Shown here piece after piece: positions 1-8,114 of a stretch of 56,402 nt of DNA. Source of the stretch: Verrucomicrobiota bacterium. Lineage in GTDB: Bacteria > Verrucomicrobiota > Verrucomicrobiia > Chthoniobacterales > JAFAMB01. Under the pieces are notes generated by a model. The model was given only the letters and a program-made list of their open reading frames with translations. It was not told where the DNA came from and ran no database searches. The translations under genes were made by a program, and so were the position numbers. Positions within the stretch are counted from its first letter, which is position 1; every line of letters starts with the position of its first letter. The stretch spans positions 1 to 56,402 of the forward strand of contig JAFBAP010000078.1 in assembly GCA_019247695.1 (NCBI GenBank), given 5' to 3'.

Positions 1-1302
1 GTGATAGGCGAGCAGCCGGCCGCCTTTGACCGCGCGACCTCGATCGTGGTCCCCCATTCCCGCCGCGCCTTGGCCCAGGCTGCGGCCCTCTTTTTCGGCC
101 GGCCGGCGGACAAGCTGCGGATTGCCGGAATCACCGGCACCAACGGAAAAACCACCACGACGTACCTCATCAAACACCTCCTGGAACGAGCCCACCAGCG
201 CACCGGCCTGATCGGGACGGTCGCCTACCAGGTCGGCGACCGCGTGTTGGCGGCTGAGCGCACGACGCCGGAAGCCCTCGATCTGCAGGAAATGCTGGCG
301 CGGTGCGTTGAAGCGCGCTGCCAGGCGGTTGCGATGGAGGTTTCCTCGCACGCTTTGACTCAGGAGCGCGTCGCCGAGATCGCTTTCGACGTCGGCGTCT
401 TTACCAACCTTACGCAGGACCACCTCGACTTTCACCGGAGTATGAAAAATTACTTCGACGCCAAGGCGAAGTTGTTCGAATCCCTGCGCGCCCACCCTCA
501 GAAAACCAAGGCGGCGGTGATCAACATCGATGATCCGTACGGGCAACAATTGGCGGCCCGTTTCGGCAAGGATCTTCGGCTGGTCACGTACGGAATGGGG
601 GCGCGGGCCGAATTCAGGGCCAGCAATTTCAAGGTGGAGCTGAGCGGAACCTCCTACCAGTTGGACGCGCAGGAACGCTCCTACCTCGTCCGGCTCCCGC
701 TGATCGGCCGCTTCAACATCTACAATTCGCTGGCGGCTCTGGCGGCGACTTACGCGATGGGCGTCGACCTGCGGTCCTCGGTTCTGGCCCTGGCGCGTTC
801 ACCCCAGGTTCCGGGCCGGCTGGAAATGGTGCCGGCCAAGCGCCAGTTCCAGGTTTTCGTCGATTACGCCCACACCGACGATGCGCTTCTGAACGTCGTC
901 AAGACCTGCCGCGACCTGCGCCCGCACCGGCTCATTCTGGTTTTCGGTTGCGGCGGAAACCGCGACCGGGCCAAGCGCCCGCTTATGGGGGCGGTTGCCG
1001 ACCAGTACGCCGATCACGCGATCATCACTTCCGATAACCCGCGCAAGGAAGACCCGGAGGCGATCCTGCGGGACATCGAGGCCGGCTTCCGGCGCCGCAA
1101 TTACGAAAAAATCGTGGACCGCCGTGAGGCGATCGCACGGGCCATCGCCCTGGCCGAGTCGCGTGACATCGTTCTGATCGCCGGCAAAGGCCATGAAAAG
1201 TACCAGGAGTTCGCTGATCACATCGTCCCGTTTGACGACGTGGAAGTCGCCGCGCGCGCCCTCGAGGATCGGCCCGTGGAATTGGTGCGTCATGGATCCT
1301 AG
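1..1302 (+). CDS. murE: MurE, UDP-MurNAc-tripeptide ligase (5' partial)
   Basis: This cytoplasmic Mur ligase adds the third residue of the peptidoglycan stem peptide in an ATP-dependent reaction. The ATP-binding GTNGKTTT motif is at about residues 46-53 of the visible part, a KAKLF segment near 155-159 fits the carbamylated-lysine region, and DNPR at 345-348 followed by KEDP is the signature of enzymes that use meso-diaminopimelate. A GHEKYQE motif lies near the C terminus. Family members have about 490 residues and their P-loop near residue 115, so roughly 65-70 N-terminal residues are outside the window; the GTG at base 1 is probably an internal valine codon. The 3' end overlaps murF by 11 bases, which suggests translational coupling. 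Identity is clear. Confidence 0.96.
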   Translation: MIGEQPAAFDRATSIVVPHSRRALAQAAALFFGRPADKLRIAGITGTNGKTTTTYLIKHLLERAHQRTGLIGTVAYQVGDRVLAAERTTPEALDLQEMLARCVEARCQAVAMEVSSHALTQERVAEIAFDVGVFTNLTQDHLDFHRSMKNYFDAKAKLFESLRAHPQKTKAAVINIDDPYGQQLAARFGKDLRLVTYGMGARAEFRASNFKVELSGTSYQLDAQERSYLVRLPLIGRFNIYNSLAALAATYAMGVDLRSSVLALARSPQVPGRLEMVPAKRQFQVFVDYAHTDDALLNVVKTCRDLRPHRLILVFGCGGNRDRAKRPLMGAVADQYADHAIITSDNPRKEDPEAILRDIEAGFRRRNYEKIVDRREAIARAIALAESRDIVLIAGKGHEKYQEFADHIVPFDDVEVAARALEDRPVELVRHGS

Positions 1303-2677
1303 ACCGATTGCACAGATTGCCGTCTGGTTAGGCCTGGGCGTTCCGGCCGGAGACGTCCAGGTGCAGCGCATCGTGACCGACAGCCGGATCGTGAAGCCGG
1401 GCGACCTTTTCGTGGCGTTACACGGCGAGAAATTCGACGGGCACGCGTTTCTGGCGGCGGCGAAGGCGGCGGGCGCGGCCGGTGCAGTCGTTTCGAGGCC
1501 GGATCCGGCCCTGCACGATTGGCCGCAACTGTGCGTGGCCGACACGCTGGCGGCCCTGCAGGGGATCGCGGCGGCCTACCGCGCAACGCTGCCGCTGCAA
1601 ACTGTGAGCGTCACCGGCAGCAACGGCAAGACGAGCACGAAGGAGATGCTCGCGGCAGTCCTCGGCGTGCGTTACCGGGCCGGCAAAACGCTCGGCAACC
1701 TGAATAACCACATCGGCGTCCCGCTTACCTTGCTGAGCTTCGGGTCGGAACACGAATTGGGGGTGGTGGAAATGGGGACGAATCATCCGGGTGAACTCAA
1801 GCCCCTGGCGGCCCTGGCGCGATCTGCGGCAGCCGTGATCACCAACATCGGCGTGGCGCACATCGGTCATTTCCATTCCCAGGAGGCCATTGCCGTCGAA
1901 AAAGCGTCCGTCGCGGAGGCGATCGGTCCCGAAGGATTCGTGGTGCTGAACGCCAACGACCGGTTTAGCCCGTGCATCGCGGCGCGCTGCCGGGCGGCGG
2001 TGACGACCGCCGGGCTGGGGCGAGGCGAGGTCCAGGCGCGGGACCTGCGGTTTCACGATCGCGGGGTGAGTTTCACCCTGGCCGACGGCGCCCGTGCCGA
2101 GCCCGTGGAGTTGCCGGTCCCGGGCGAACACATGGTTGCCAACGCGGCGCTGGCGGTCGCCGCCGGCTTGCGATTTGGCGTCACCCTGGCCGAGGCGGCT
2201 CGCGCGTTGGCCGGCCTGCAATTGCCGGGGGGCCGATTCCGCGTGCAGAAGCTGCGGGAGATGCTCATCGTGGATGACGCCTACAACGCCAACCCGGACT
2301 CGATGGTGGCGGCGCTGCACACGGTCGCGCGCATGCAGTCCGGCAGACGCAAAGTGGCCGTGCTCGGCCGCATGGCGGAACTGGGTGAGGAGAGCGAAGC
2401 CGGTCATCGCCGGGTGGGCCGGAGCGCCGCCGAGGCCGGGTTCGAGTGCGTCATCACCGTGGGCCATGAGGCCGCCGAGATCGGGCGGGCGGCGGCCGCC
2501 GCGGGTTCGCCCCTGGTGCGCGCCACGGGATCGCACGATGAAGCGGTGCAACTCCTCCGCAGCGTGCTCCGCGCCGGGGACGTGGTTCTGGTCAAGGGCA
2601 GCGCCTCGGCCGAAATGGGCCGGGTGATTTGGGGCCTTGAAGCGCTGGAAAAGGAGGGTAAGTGGAGGGCGCCATGA
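1292..2677 (+). CDS. murF: MurF, UDP-MurNAc-tripeptide--D-Ala-D-Ala ligase
   Basis: MurF joins D-Ala-D-Ala to the UDP-MurNAc-tripeptide and completes the pentapeptide. The 461-residue protein carries the Mur ligase P-loop GSNGKTST at about 109-116, a central EMGTNHPGEL motif, and a DAYNANPDSM motif in the C-terminal half, all typical of MurF rather than its paralogues. I place the start at ATG 1292, inside the end of murE, because the longer reading in this frame begins in murE sequence and has no family-like N terminus. The stop overlaps the mraY ATG by four bases. Its D-Ala-D-Ala substrate would come from Ddl, encoded further along the same operon. Confidence 0.96.
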   Translation: MDPRPIAQIAVWLGLGVPAGDVQVQRIVTDSRIVKPGDLFVALHGEKFDGHAFLAAAKAAGAAGAVVSRPDPALHDWPQLCVADTLAALQGIAAAYRATLPLQTVSVTGSNGKTSTKEMLAAVLGVRYRAGKTLGNLNNHIGVPLTLLSFGSEHELGVVEMGTNHPGELKPLAALARSAAAVITNIGVAHIGHFHSQEAIAVEKASVAEAIGPEGFVVLNANDRFSPCIAARCRAAVTTAGLGRGEVQARDLRFHDRGVSFTLADGARAEPVELPVPGEHMVANAALAVAAGLRFGVTLAEAARALAGLQLPGGRFRVQKLREMLIVDDAYNANPDSMVAALHTVARMQSGRRKVAVLGRMAELGEESEAGHRRVGRSAAEAGFECVITVGHEAAEIGRAAAAAGSPLVRATGSHDEAVQLLRSVLRAGDVVLVKGSASAEMGRVIWGLEALEKEGKWRAP

Positions 2678-3786
2678 TGTACTATTTGTACTATCTCAGC
2701 CAGCCGCCCCATTTTGTCCTCAGCGGGTTCAACGTTTTCCAATACATCTCCTTCCGGGCGGTGTGCGCGGCGATCACGGCGTTTTTGCTGTGCCTGCTCT
2801 TCGGCAGTTGGGTGATCCGGCTTCTCACCTCCCTGAAATTCGGGCAGCCGATCCGGACCGCCGAGGAGGTGCACCGGCTCTATGAATTGCACGGGGGCAA
2901 AAAGGGTACGCCGACCATGGGCGGCGTCCTCCTGATGGGCTCGGTGGTAATCGCCACGCTGCTGTGGGCGCGCTGGGATAATGGCTTTGTCTGGCTCTGC
3001 CTTTTTACGATCGTCTTCACCGCCGCCCTGGGGTTCGCGGACGACTACCTCAAGGTCAAGAAGAAGAAATCCGACGGTGTTCCCGGGCGGGTGAAGCTGG
3101 TCTGCCAATTTTTTCTGGCCGTCGTGGTGACCGCCTATTTTCTGCTGAATCCGAGCCTGCAGGTCCAGGCCAAGGAGCTTTTTATCCCATTCTTCAAGGA
3201 CCCGATCGTCGAAAACCTGGGCTGGTTGACGCTGATTTTTTACGCCCTGGTCATCATGGGGGCGTCCAACGCGGTGAACCTTACGGATGGGTTGGACGGC
3301 CTGGCCACGGGTTGCACGGTAACGGTGGCGTCCACGTACGCGGTGATGACGTACGCCGCGGGCAGCGTCCCGCTTTCCACCTACCTCGATTTGCCGTTTT
3401 ACCGTCAGAGCGGCGAACTGGCCGTGCTCTGCGCCGCGCTGGTCGGGGCCGGTCTTGGTTTTCTTTGGTTCAACTGTCATCCGGCGACGGTGTTCATGGG
3501 CGACACCGGTTCTCTCTCGATCGGCAGCACCCTGGGGGTGGTGGCGATCTGCTGCAAACAGGAACTGTTGCTGGCGGTGGTCGGCGGCATCTTCGTGATC
3601 GAAGCCTTATCGGTGATTGCGCAGGTCCTGAGCTTCAAGCTGCGCGGCAAACGGGTGTTGCTGATGGCGCCGTTGCACCACCATTTTGAACTCAAGGGCT
3701 GGAAAGAAAACACCGTTATCGTGCGTTTCTGGGCGATGTCGCTGATGTTCGCCTTTCTCGGGCTGGCAACGTTGAAACTGCGATGA
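2674..3786 (+). CDS. mraY: MraY, phospho-MurNAc-pentapeptide transferase
   Basis: This integral membrane enzyme transfers phospho-MurNAc-pentapeptide from UDP to undecaprenyl phosphate, forming lipid I. The 370-residue protein is strongly hydrophobic with about ten predicted helices and shows the family motifs: FADDYLK near 121-127, NLTDGLDGL at 202-210, FMGDTGSL, and a late MAPLHHHFE loop with the conserved histidines. I choose ATG 2674 because GGAGGG lies five bases upstream and the start overlaps the murF stop (ATGA); a GTG at 2662 is possible but stands only three bases from another AAGGAGGG. The stop overlaps murD by four bases. Confidence 0.96.
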   Translation: MMYYLYYLSQPPHFVLSGFNVFQYISFRAVCAAITAFLLCLLFGSWVIRLLTSLKFGQPIRTAEEVHRLYELHGGKKGTPTMGGVLLMGSVVIATLLWARWDNGFVWLCLFTIVFTAALGFADDYLKVKKKKSDGVPGRVKLVCQFFLAVVVTAYFLLNPSLQVQAKELFIPFFKDPIVENLGWLTLIFYALVIMGASNAVNLTDGLDGLATGCTVTVASTYAVMTYAAGSVPLSTYLDLPFYRQSGELAVLCAALVGAGLGFLWFNCHPATVFMGDTGSLSIGSTLGVVAICCKQELLLAVVGGIFVIEALSVIAQVLSFKLRGKRVLLMAPLHHHFELKGWKENTVIVRFWAMSLMFAFLGLATLKLR

Positions 3787-5120
3787 GATTCGAAGGAAAA
3801 CGTGCGGCGGTCCTGGGTCTGGGCAGCAGCGGCGAGGCCGCGGCGAAGTTGTTATGCCGGGAAGGGGCCCGGGTGACGGTGCTTGACAGCGGTACGCCCG
3901 ACCCCGTCCGGGCGAGCGGCCTGGCTGCGCTCGGCATGACGCTGGTCCTGGGGGAGCGCGCAAACACCGTGCCGGGTGATTATGATTTGGCCGTCGTCAG
4001 CCCCGGCATCGCCCCTGCAGCGCCGCTGTTCCGGAGGTTTGTGACCCGCGGGACGCCGTTGGTCGGGGAACTGGAGTTGGCCTTTCAATGCTGCCGCCGG
4101 CCGGTGATCGCCATCACGGGCACCAACGGCAAAACCACCACGACGCAGTTGATCGAACGCGTCCTGAACCAGGCAGGGGTAAGGACCGTCGCCTGCGGAA
4201 ATATCGGACGGCCGCTCAGCGACGCGCTCCTGGAACAGGAGCGCCTGGACCGGTTCACCCTCGAGGTGAGCTCGTTCCAGCTGGAAACCATCCAAACGTT
4301 TCGCCCGGAGGTTGCGGTATGGCTTAACCTGACGCCGGATCACCTGGACCGTTACCGCGACATGGACGAGTACCGGCAGGCCAAGCTGCGGGTTTTTGAA
4401 AATCAGACGGCGGCTGATTTCGCGGTCGTCAACCTGGCCGATGCGCTGCCGCCGTTGGGAGCCCGGCGGATCACCTTCAGTGCCTCGATGCCGGGAGGCG
4501 ATTTCTGGAGTAAGGGAGACAACCTCTACCACGGGGACCGGCATATCCTGAGCCTGCGTGACACCGGCCTGCGCGGTGTGCACAACCTCGAGAATGTCAT
4601 GGCAACGCTGGGCGTTGCGCTGGCGCTCGGACTTGACCTCGCGGCGGCTGCTGAAGCGATCAAATCGTACCGCCCGCTGCCGCACCGCTGTGAACCGGTC
4701 GGTGAACGTGCCGGCGTGACGTTCATCAATGATTCCAAGGCGACGAACCTCGACGCCATGGCCAAGGCGCTGGAATCAGCCGAGCAGCCCATCGTTCTCA
4801 TCGCCGGCGGCAAAGACAAAGGCTTCGGGTACGAGCCGTTACGGGATCTCGCCGCGCGAAAAGTGAAGCGGGCCGTGCTCATCGGCGAAATGGCGCCGGC
4901 GATCGAGGCAGCCTGGCTGGACCGGGTCCCGTGCCTGCGGGCGGCGACCCTGGCTGAAGCCGTGCGCGCGGCGGCCGGCGCCGCTTCGGCGGGCGACGTC
5001 GTCCTGTTCTCGCCCGGCACATCGTCTTTCGACATGTTCAAAAGCTACGCCGACCGCGGCGACCAGTTCCGCCGGATCGTTCAGGAGTTACCACGTGAAG
5101 ATGATGAAACGTTCCCTTAA
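3783..5120 (+). CDS. murD: MurD, UDP-MurNAc-L-Ala--D-Glu ligase
   Basis: MurD adds D-glutamate to UDP-MurNAc-L-alanine in the cytoplasm. The protein has 445 residues, the usual length. An N-terminal Rossmann-like segment (GLGSSGEAAAKLL) is followed by GTNGKTTTT at 113-121, the EVSSFQLE motif, the NLTPDHLDRY motif and a C-terminal INDSKATN plus AGGKDKG pair, a combination specific for MurD. Its ATG overlaps the mraY stop (ATGA), and its 3' end overlaps the next gene by 26 bases. Nothing unusual in composition or length. Confidence 0.96.
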   Translation: MRFEGKRAAVLGLGSSGEAAAKLLCREGARVTVLDSGTPDPVRASGLAALGMTLVLGERANTVPGDYDLAVVSPGIAPAAPLFRRFVTRGTPLVGELELAFQCCRRPVIAITGTNGKTTTTQLIERVLNQAGVRTVACGNIGRPLSDALLEQERLDRFTLEVSSFQLETIQTFRPEVAVWLNLTPDHLDRYRDMDEYRQAKLRVFENQTAADFAVVNLADALPPLGARRITFSASMPGGDFWSKGDNLYHGDRHILSLRDTGLRGVHNLENVMATLGVALALGLDLAAAAEAIKSYRPLPHRCEPVGERAGVTFINDSKATNLDAMAKALESAEQPIVLIAGGKDKGFGYEPLRDLAARKVKRAVLIGEMAPAIEAAWLDRVPCLRAATLAEAVRAAAGAASAGDVVLFSPGTSSFDMFKSYADRGDQFRRIVQELPREDDETFP

Positions 5121-5835
5121 CCGCATACCCAGCAAGCACGCCTCCAACCAACGCCTGCGCGCGACGGCCCAGCGCGCCCCGGTGAAATACGCGCCGGAGG
5201 AGCATGAGGTTGAAGAGCCCAACGTGAAACTATCCCGCGCTTTCGTGGTGGTGCTGCTGTTGCACGTCGTGGCGGTCGGCGGCATTTTTGCCTTCAGCGC
5301 GTTGAAAGACCGCCAGCAGGCCGGCAGCGGGACGGCGAAAGGCCGGGGGGAATCGCTCCCGGGCAACGTCGCGGCGACCACAAACCAGAACGAGTTGACG
5401 CCGGCGGCCAACTCCACCCACCGGGTCAAGCCGGGTGAAACGCTCGCAACGATCGCCATGGCCAACGGCCTCGCGCCTCACGACCTCGAGCTGGCCAACA
5501 ACCTTAAGCCCGGCGCAGCGCTGGTTCCCGGCAAGGATCTGGTCGTTCCCGAGAAAGCGGCCCTGCGCCCGGTACCGCTGAACGTCCAGAAACTCGTGGA
5601 AAACCCCAAGACGGCGGCGCCCCCGAAAGCCGGCAACAACGCGGCCCCGGACAAGGGTGGCACCGGTCCCGATAAAGAGGCTGAAGACGGTTCCCGCAGT
5701 TACGTCGTCCAGCGCGGCGATACCCCGGCGCTGATCGCCAGGCGATTGAAAGTGAGTGCCGCCGAGCTGCTGAAGGTGAACAACATCCAGGACCCGCGGA
5801 AGCTGCAGGTCGGCCAAAAGCTGGCCGTTCCATAA
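5095..5835 (+). CDS. Membrane-anchored protein with two LysM domains
   Basis: This 246-residue protein has a basic N terminus (to about residue 48), one hydrophobic segment at about 49-70, and two LysM peptidoglycan-binding domains at about 109-152 and 201-246, joined by an Ala/Pro/Lys-rich linker. I infer an inner-membrane anchor with the LysM domains in the periplasm holding murein. It lies between murD and ftsW, so it probably serves growth or septation, though no catalytic domain is present. GTG 5095 is preferred because CAGGAG lies seven bases upstream; ATG 5101 and ATG 5104 are alternatives. The start overlaps murD by 26 bases. No known gene name can be given. Confidence 0.88.
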   Translation: MKMMKRSLNRIPSKHASNQRLRATAQRAPVKYAPEEHEVEEPNVKLSRAFVVVLLLHVVAVGGIFAFSALKDRQQAGSGTAKGRGESLPGNVAATTNQNELTPAANSTHRVKPGETLATIAMANGLAPHDLELANNLKPGAALVPGKDLVVPEKAALRPVPLNVQKLVENPKTAAPPKAGNNAAPDKGGTGPDKEAEDGSRSYVVQRGDTPALIARRLKVSAAELLKVNNIQDPRKLQVGQKLAVP

Positions 5836-5869
5836 TCTGTAACCGAGCCTGCGCCCGCTACCGTTCGTC

Positions 5870-7015
5870 ATGCACAAACAAAGCGCCTACCTCCTGGTGC
5901 TGGCCGTCGGGACGCTGACCCTGATCGGCATCGTCATGCTTTTCAGCACCGGCGCCTACGCCCCGGACAACCACGGGGACGAATTCAGCTTCTTAAAAAA
6001 GCAGAGTTTCTGGTTAGGGGTAGGTCTCACCGGAGTAGTCGTGTGTTCAGTGGTCGACTACCATTGGTGGCAGAAAACCTGGCACTTTTGGTTAGGCGCT
6101 TCGATCGTCCTCCTCACCCTTTGTTTCATCCGTCCGATCGGGATGCGGTTAAATGGTTCATCCCGCTGGGTGCACGCCGGGCCGCTGACCTTTCAACCGT
6201 CGGAGCTGGCCAAGCTGGCGTCGGTTATGTTCATCGCCTGGTGGTTTTCCAGAGAGGAGGAGGTTAAACGGAAGTTTCTGCAGACCTTCGCTTTTCCCTT
6301 CGCGGTGATCGGCGTCATTTTGCTGCTGATCATCACCGAGACGGACCTGGGCAGCACGCTGCTGATCGGCGGGACGGTCCTCCTGATGATGTTTGTCGCC
6401 GGCACCAGTTTGCGTTACCTGGGGCCGCTGGTGTTGAGCGGTCTGGTGGGTCTCCTGGCGGTGGCCTGGCGCATCTCCGAACGCCAGAGCCGGCTGCTCG
6501 CGTTTCTTAACCCGGAAAAATACCAGGAGACCGAAGGCCACCAGCAGTTGATGGGGCTCATCGCGTTCGGCTCCGGCGGGATCGACGGCCTCGGCCTGGG
6601 CAACGGGCGCCAGAAGATGTTGTACCTGCCTTACGCACACACCGACTTCATTTTCCCCGTCATCGGCGAGGAACTCGGCCTGAAGGTGACCTTGCTGGTG
6701 GTGTTCTGCTACCTGCTTGTCCTGACCGCGGGCATCCTGATCTCTCTGAATGCCAAGGACCGTTTCGGGATGCTCGCCGGGTTCGGCTTGACTACCATTC
6801 TGGCGCTGCAGGCGGCCATCAATATCGGGGTGACAACTTCGTTACTGCCTAACAAAGGTCTGCCGCTCCCTTATATCAGCTATGGAGGATCCAACTTATT
6901 CTTCAGCCTGGTCTGCGTCGGCATCCTCATTAACATCTACCGGCAGGGTAAGGATACCTCTTCCTCAGACAAAACGCGGCTCCCGGTGCGCATCCGCCAC
7001 CTGAAGAGGATTTAG
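5870..7015 (+). CDS. ftsW: FtsW, SEDS-family septal peptidoglycan polymerase
   Basis: FtsW belongs to the SEDS family, multi-pass membrane glycosyltransferases that polymerise lipid II, here presumably at the division septum. The 381-residue protein has about ten hydrophobic segments, the RWVHAGPLTFQPSE loop, and the GLPLPYISYGGSN signature near the C terminus. RodA has similar motifs; the position between murD and murG in the dcw cluster argues for FtsW. It is separated from the LysM gene by 34 bases and from murG by 13. The C-terminal tail is short and basic. Confidence 0.93.
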   Translation: MHKQSAYLLVLAVGTLTLIGIVMLFSTGAYAPDNHGDEFSFLKKQSFWLGVGLTGVVVCSVVDYHWWQKTWHFWLGASIVLLTLCFIRPIGMRLNGSSRWVHAGPLTFQPSELAKLASVMFIAWWFSREEEVKRKFLQTFAFPFAVIGVILLLIITETDLGSTLLIGGTVLLMMFVAGTSLRYLGPLVLSGLVGLLAVAWRISERQSRLLAFLNPEKYQETEGHQQLMGLIAFGSGGIDGLGLGNGRQKMLYLPYAHTDFIFPVIGEELGLKVTLLVVFCYLLVLTAGILISLNAKDRFGMLAGFGLTTILALQAAINIGVTTSLLPNKGLPLPYISYGGSNLFFSLVCVGILINIYRQGKDTSSSDKTRLPVRIRHLKRI

Positions 7016-7028
7016 CGGGCCGGGATTC

Positions 7029-8114
7029 ATGAACGTGGCGATTGCATGCGGCGGCACGGGAGGGCACCTGTTTCCAGGGATTGCCGTTGCCGAAGTGCTG
7101 CAGGCGCGCGGTCACCAGGTGTTGCTGCTGATCTCCGAAAAACCGGTCGACGCGACGGCGGTGCGGGACCGGACCGAGTTCCGCATCGAGCGCATTCCCG
7201 CAATCGGGTTGCCGCGCCTCGTCTCGGCGGACCTGCCGCGATTTGCCTTCAAGGCGGTGAAAGGGTTTGCCCGGTGCCAGCGGGTGTATCGGGATTTCCA
7301 GCCGCAGGCGGTGCTGGGGATGGGCGGCTTTACGTCCACCGCGCCGATCCTCGCCGGCCGGGTACGCCGTTTACCTACCTTTGTGCACGAATCGAACGCT
7401 ATCCCGGGTAAAGCGAACCGTCTGAATGCCCGGCTGGCCAGCCGCGTGTTGGTCGGGTTTGAGGATTGCCGCCGTTTTTTTCCCAGGGCTCGCGTCGAGG
7501 TAACTGGAACACCGGTCCGGGCGAGCCTGCGCAGTACCGTCGACTGCGCTGCGGCGCGACGCGACCTGGGGTTGAAAACAGATTTTCAGACCGTGTTGAT
7601 AATGGGCGGCAGCCAGGGCGCGCACGGGATCAACCAGGCGACCCTGGCAACCCTGACGCGTTTCGCCGGCCGTCCCGTTCAATTCATTCACCTCACCGGG
7701 ACGCAGGATCAAAACAGCGTTTCGGAAAGTTATAAAAGCGCGGGCATCCCGGCGTTTGTGGGCGCGTTTTACCATCGCATGCAGGACGTTTACGGGGCAG
7801 CCGATCTCGCGGTGGCGCGTTCCGGAGCCGCGAGCCTGGCTGAGCTTGCTTACTTCGGGGTACCCAGCGTGCTGATCCCATTTCCGTACGCGGCGGAAAA
7901 TCATCAACTTTTAAATGCGGAAATATTTGCGAGGCAGGGGGCGGCTGAAGTAATACAGGAGGCGCGGGTCGACAAAGACACGCTTGGCTCATTGATAGAC
8001 CGGCTTCTGGCGGATGGCGCCGGGAGAAGGCAGATGGCAGCACGAATGCGGGCGTTGGCCCCGCAGGATTCAGCCGAGCGAATTGCCCGGTTGATCGAGA
8101 CATCCGTCAAATGA
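7029..8114 (+). CDS. murG: MurG, lipid II synthase (GlcNAc transferase)
   Basis: MurG is a peripheral inner-membrane glycosyltransferase that adds GlcNAc to lipid I to give lipid II. The 361-residue protein has the N-terminal GGTGGH loop at 8-13, MGGF with downstream VHESNAIPGKANR, the GGSQGA hinge motif, and a C-terminal ARSGAASLAEL motif that contacts UDP-GlcNAc in the family. The length is normal. The ATG stands 13 bases after ftsW, and the stop overlaps murC-murB by four bases (ATGA). Confidence 0.96.
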   Translation: MNVAIACGGTGGHLFPGIAVAEVLQARGHQVLLLISEKPVDATAVRDRTEFRIERIPAIGLPRLVSADLPRFAFKAVKGFARCQRVYRDFQPQAVLGMGGFTSTAPILAGRVRRLPTFVHESNAIPGKANRLNARLASRVLVGFEDCRRFFPRARVEVTGTPVRASLRSTVDCAAARRDLGLKTDFQTVLIMGGSQGAHGINQATLATLTRFAGRPVQFIHLTGTQDQNSVSESYKSAGIPAFVGAFYHRMQDVYGAADLAVARSGAASLAELAYFGVPSVLIPFPYAAENHQLLNAEIFARQGAAEVIQEARVDKDTLGSLIDRLLADGAGRRQMAARMRALAPQDSAERIARLIETSVK

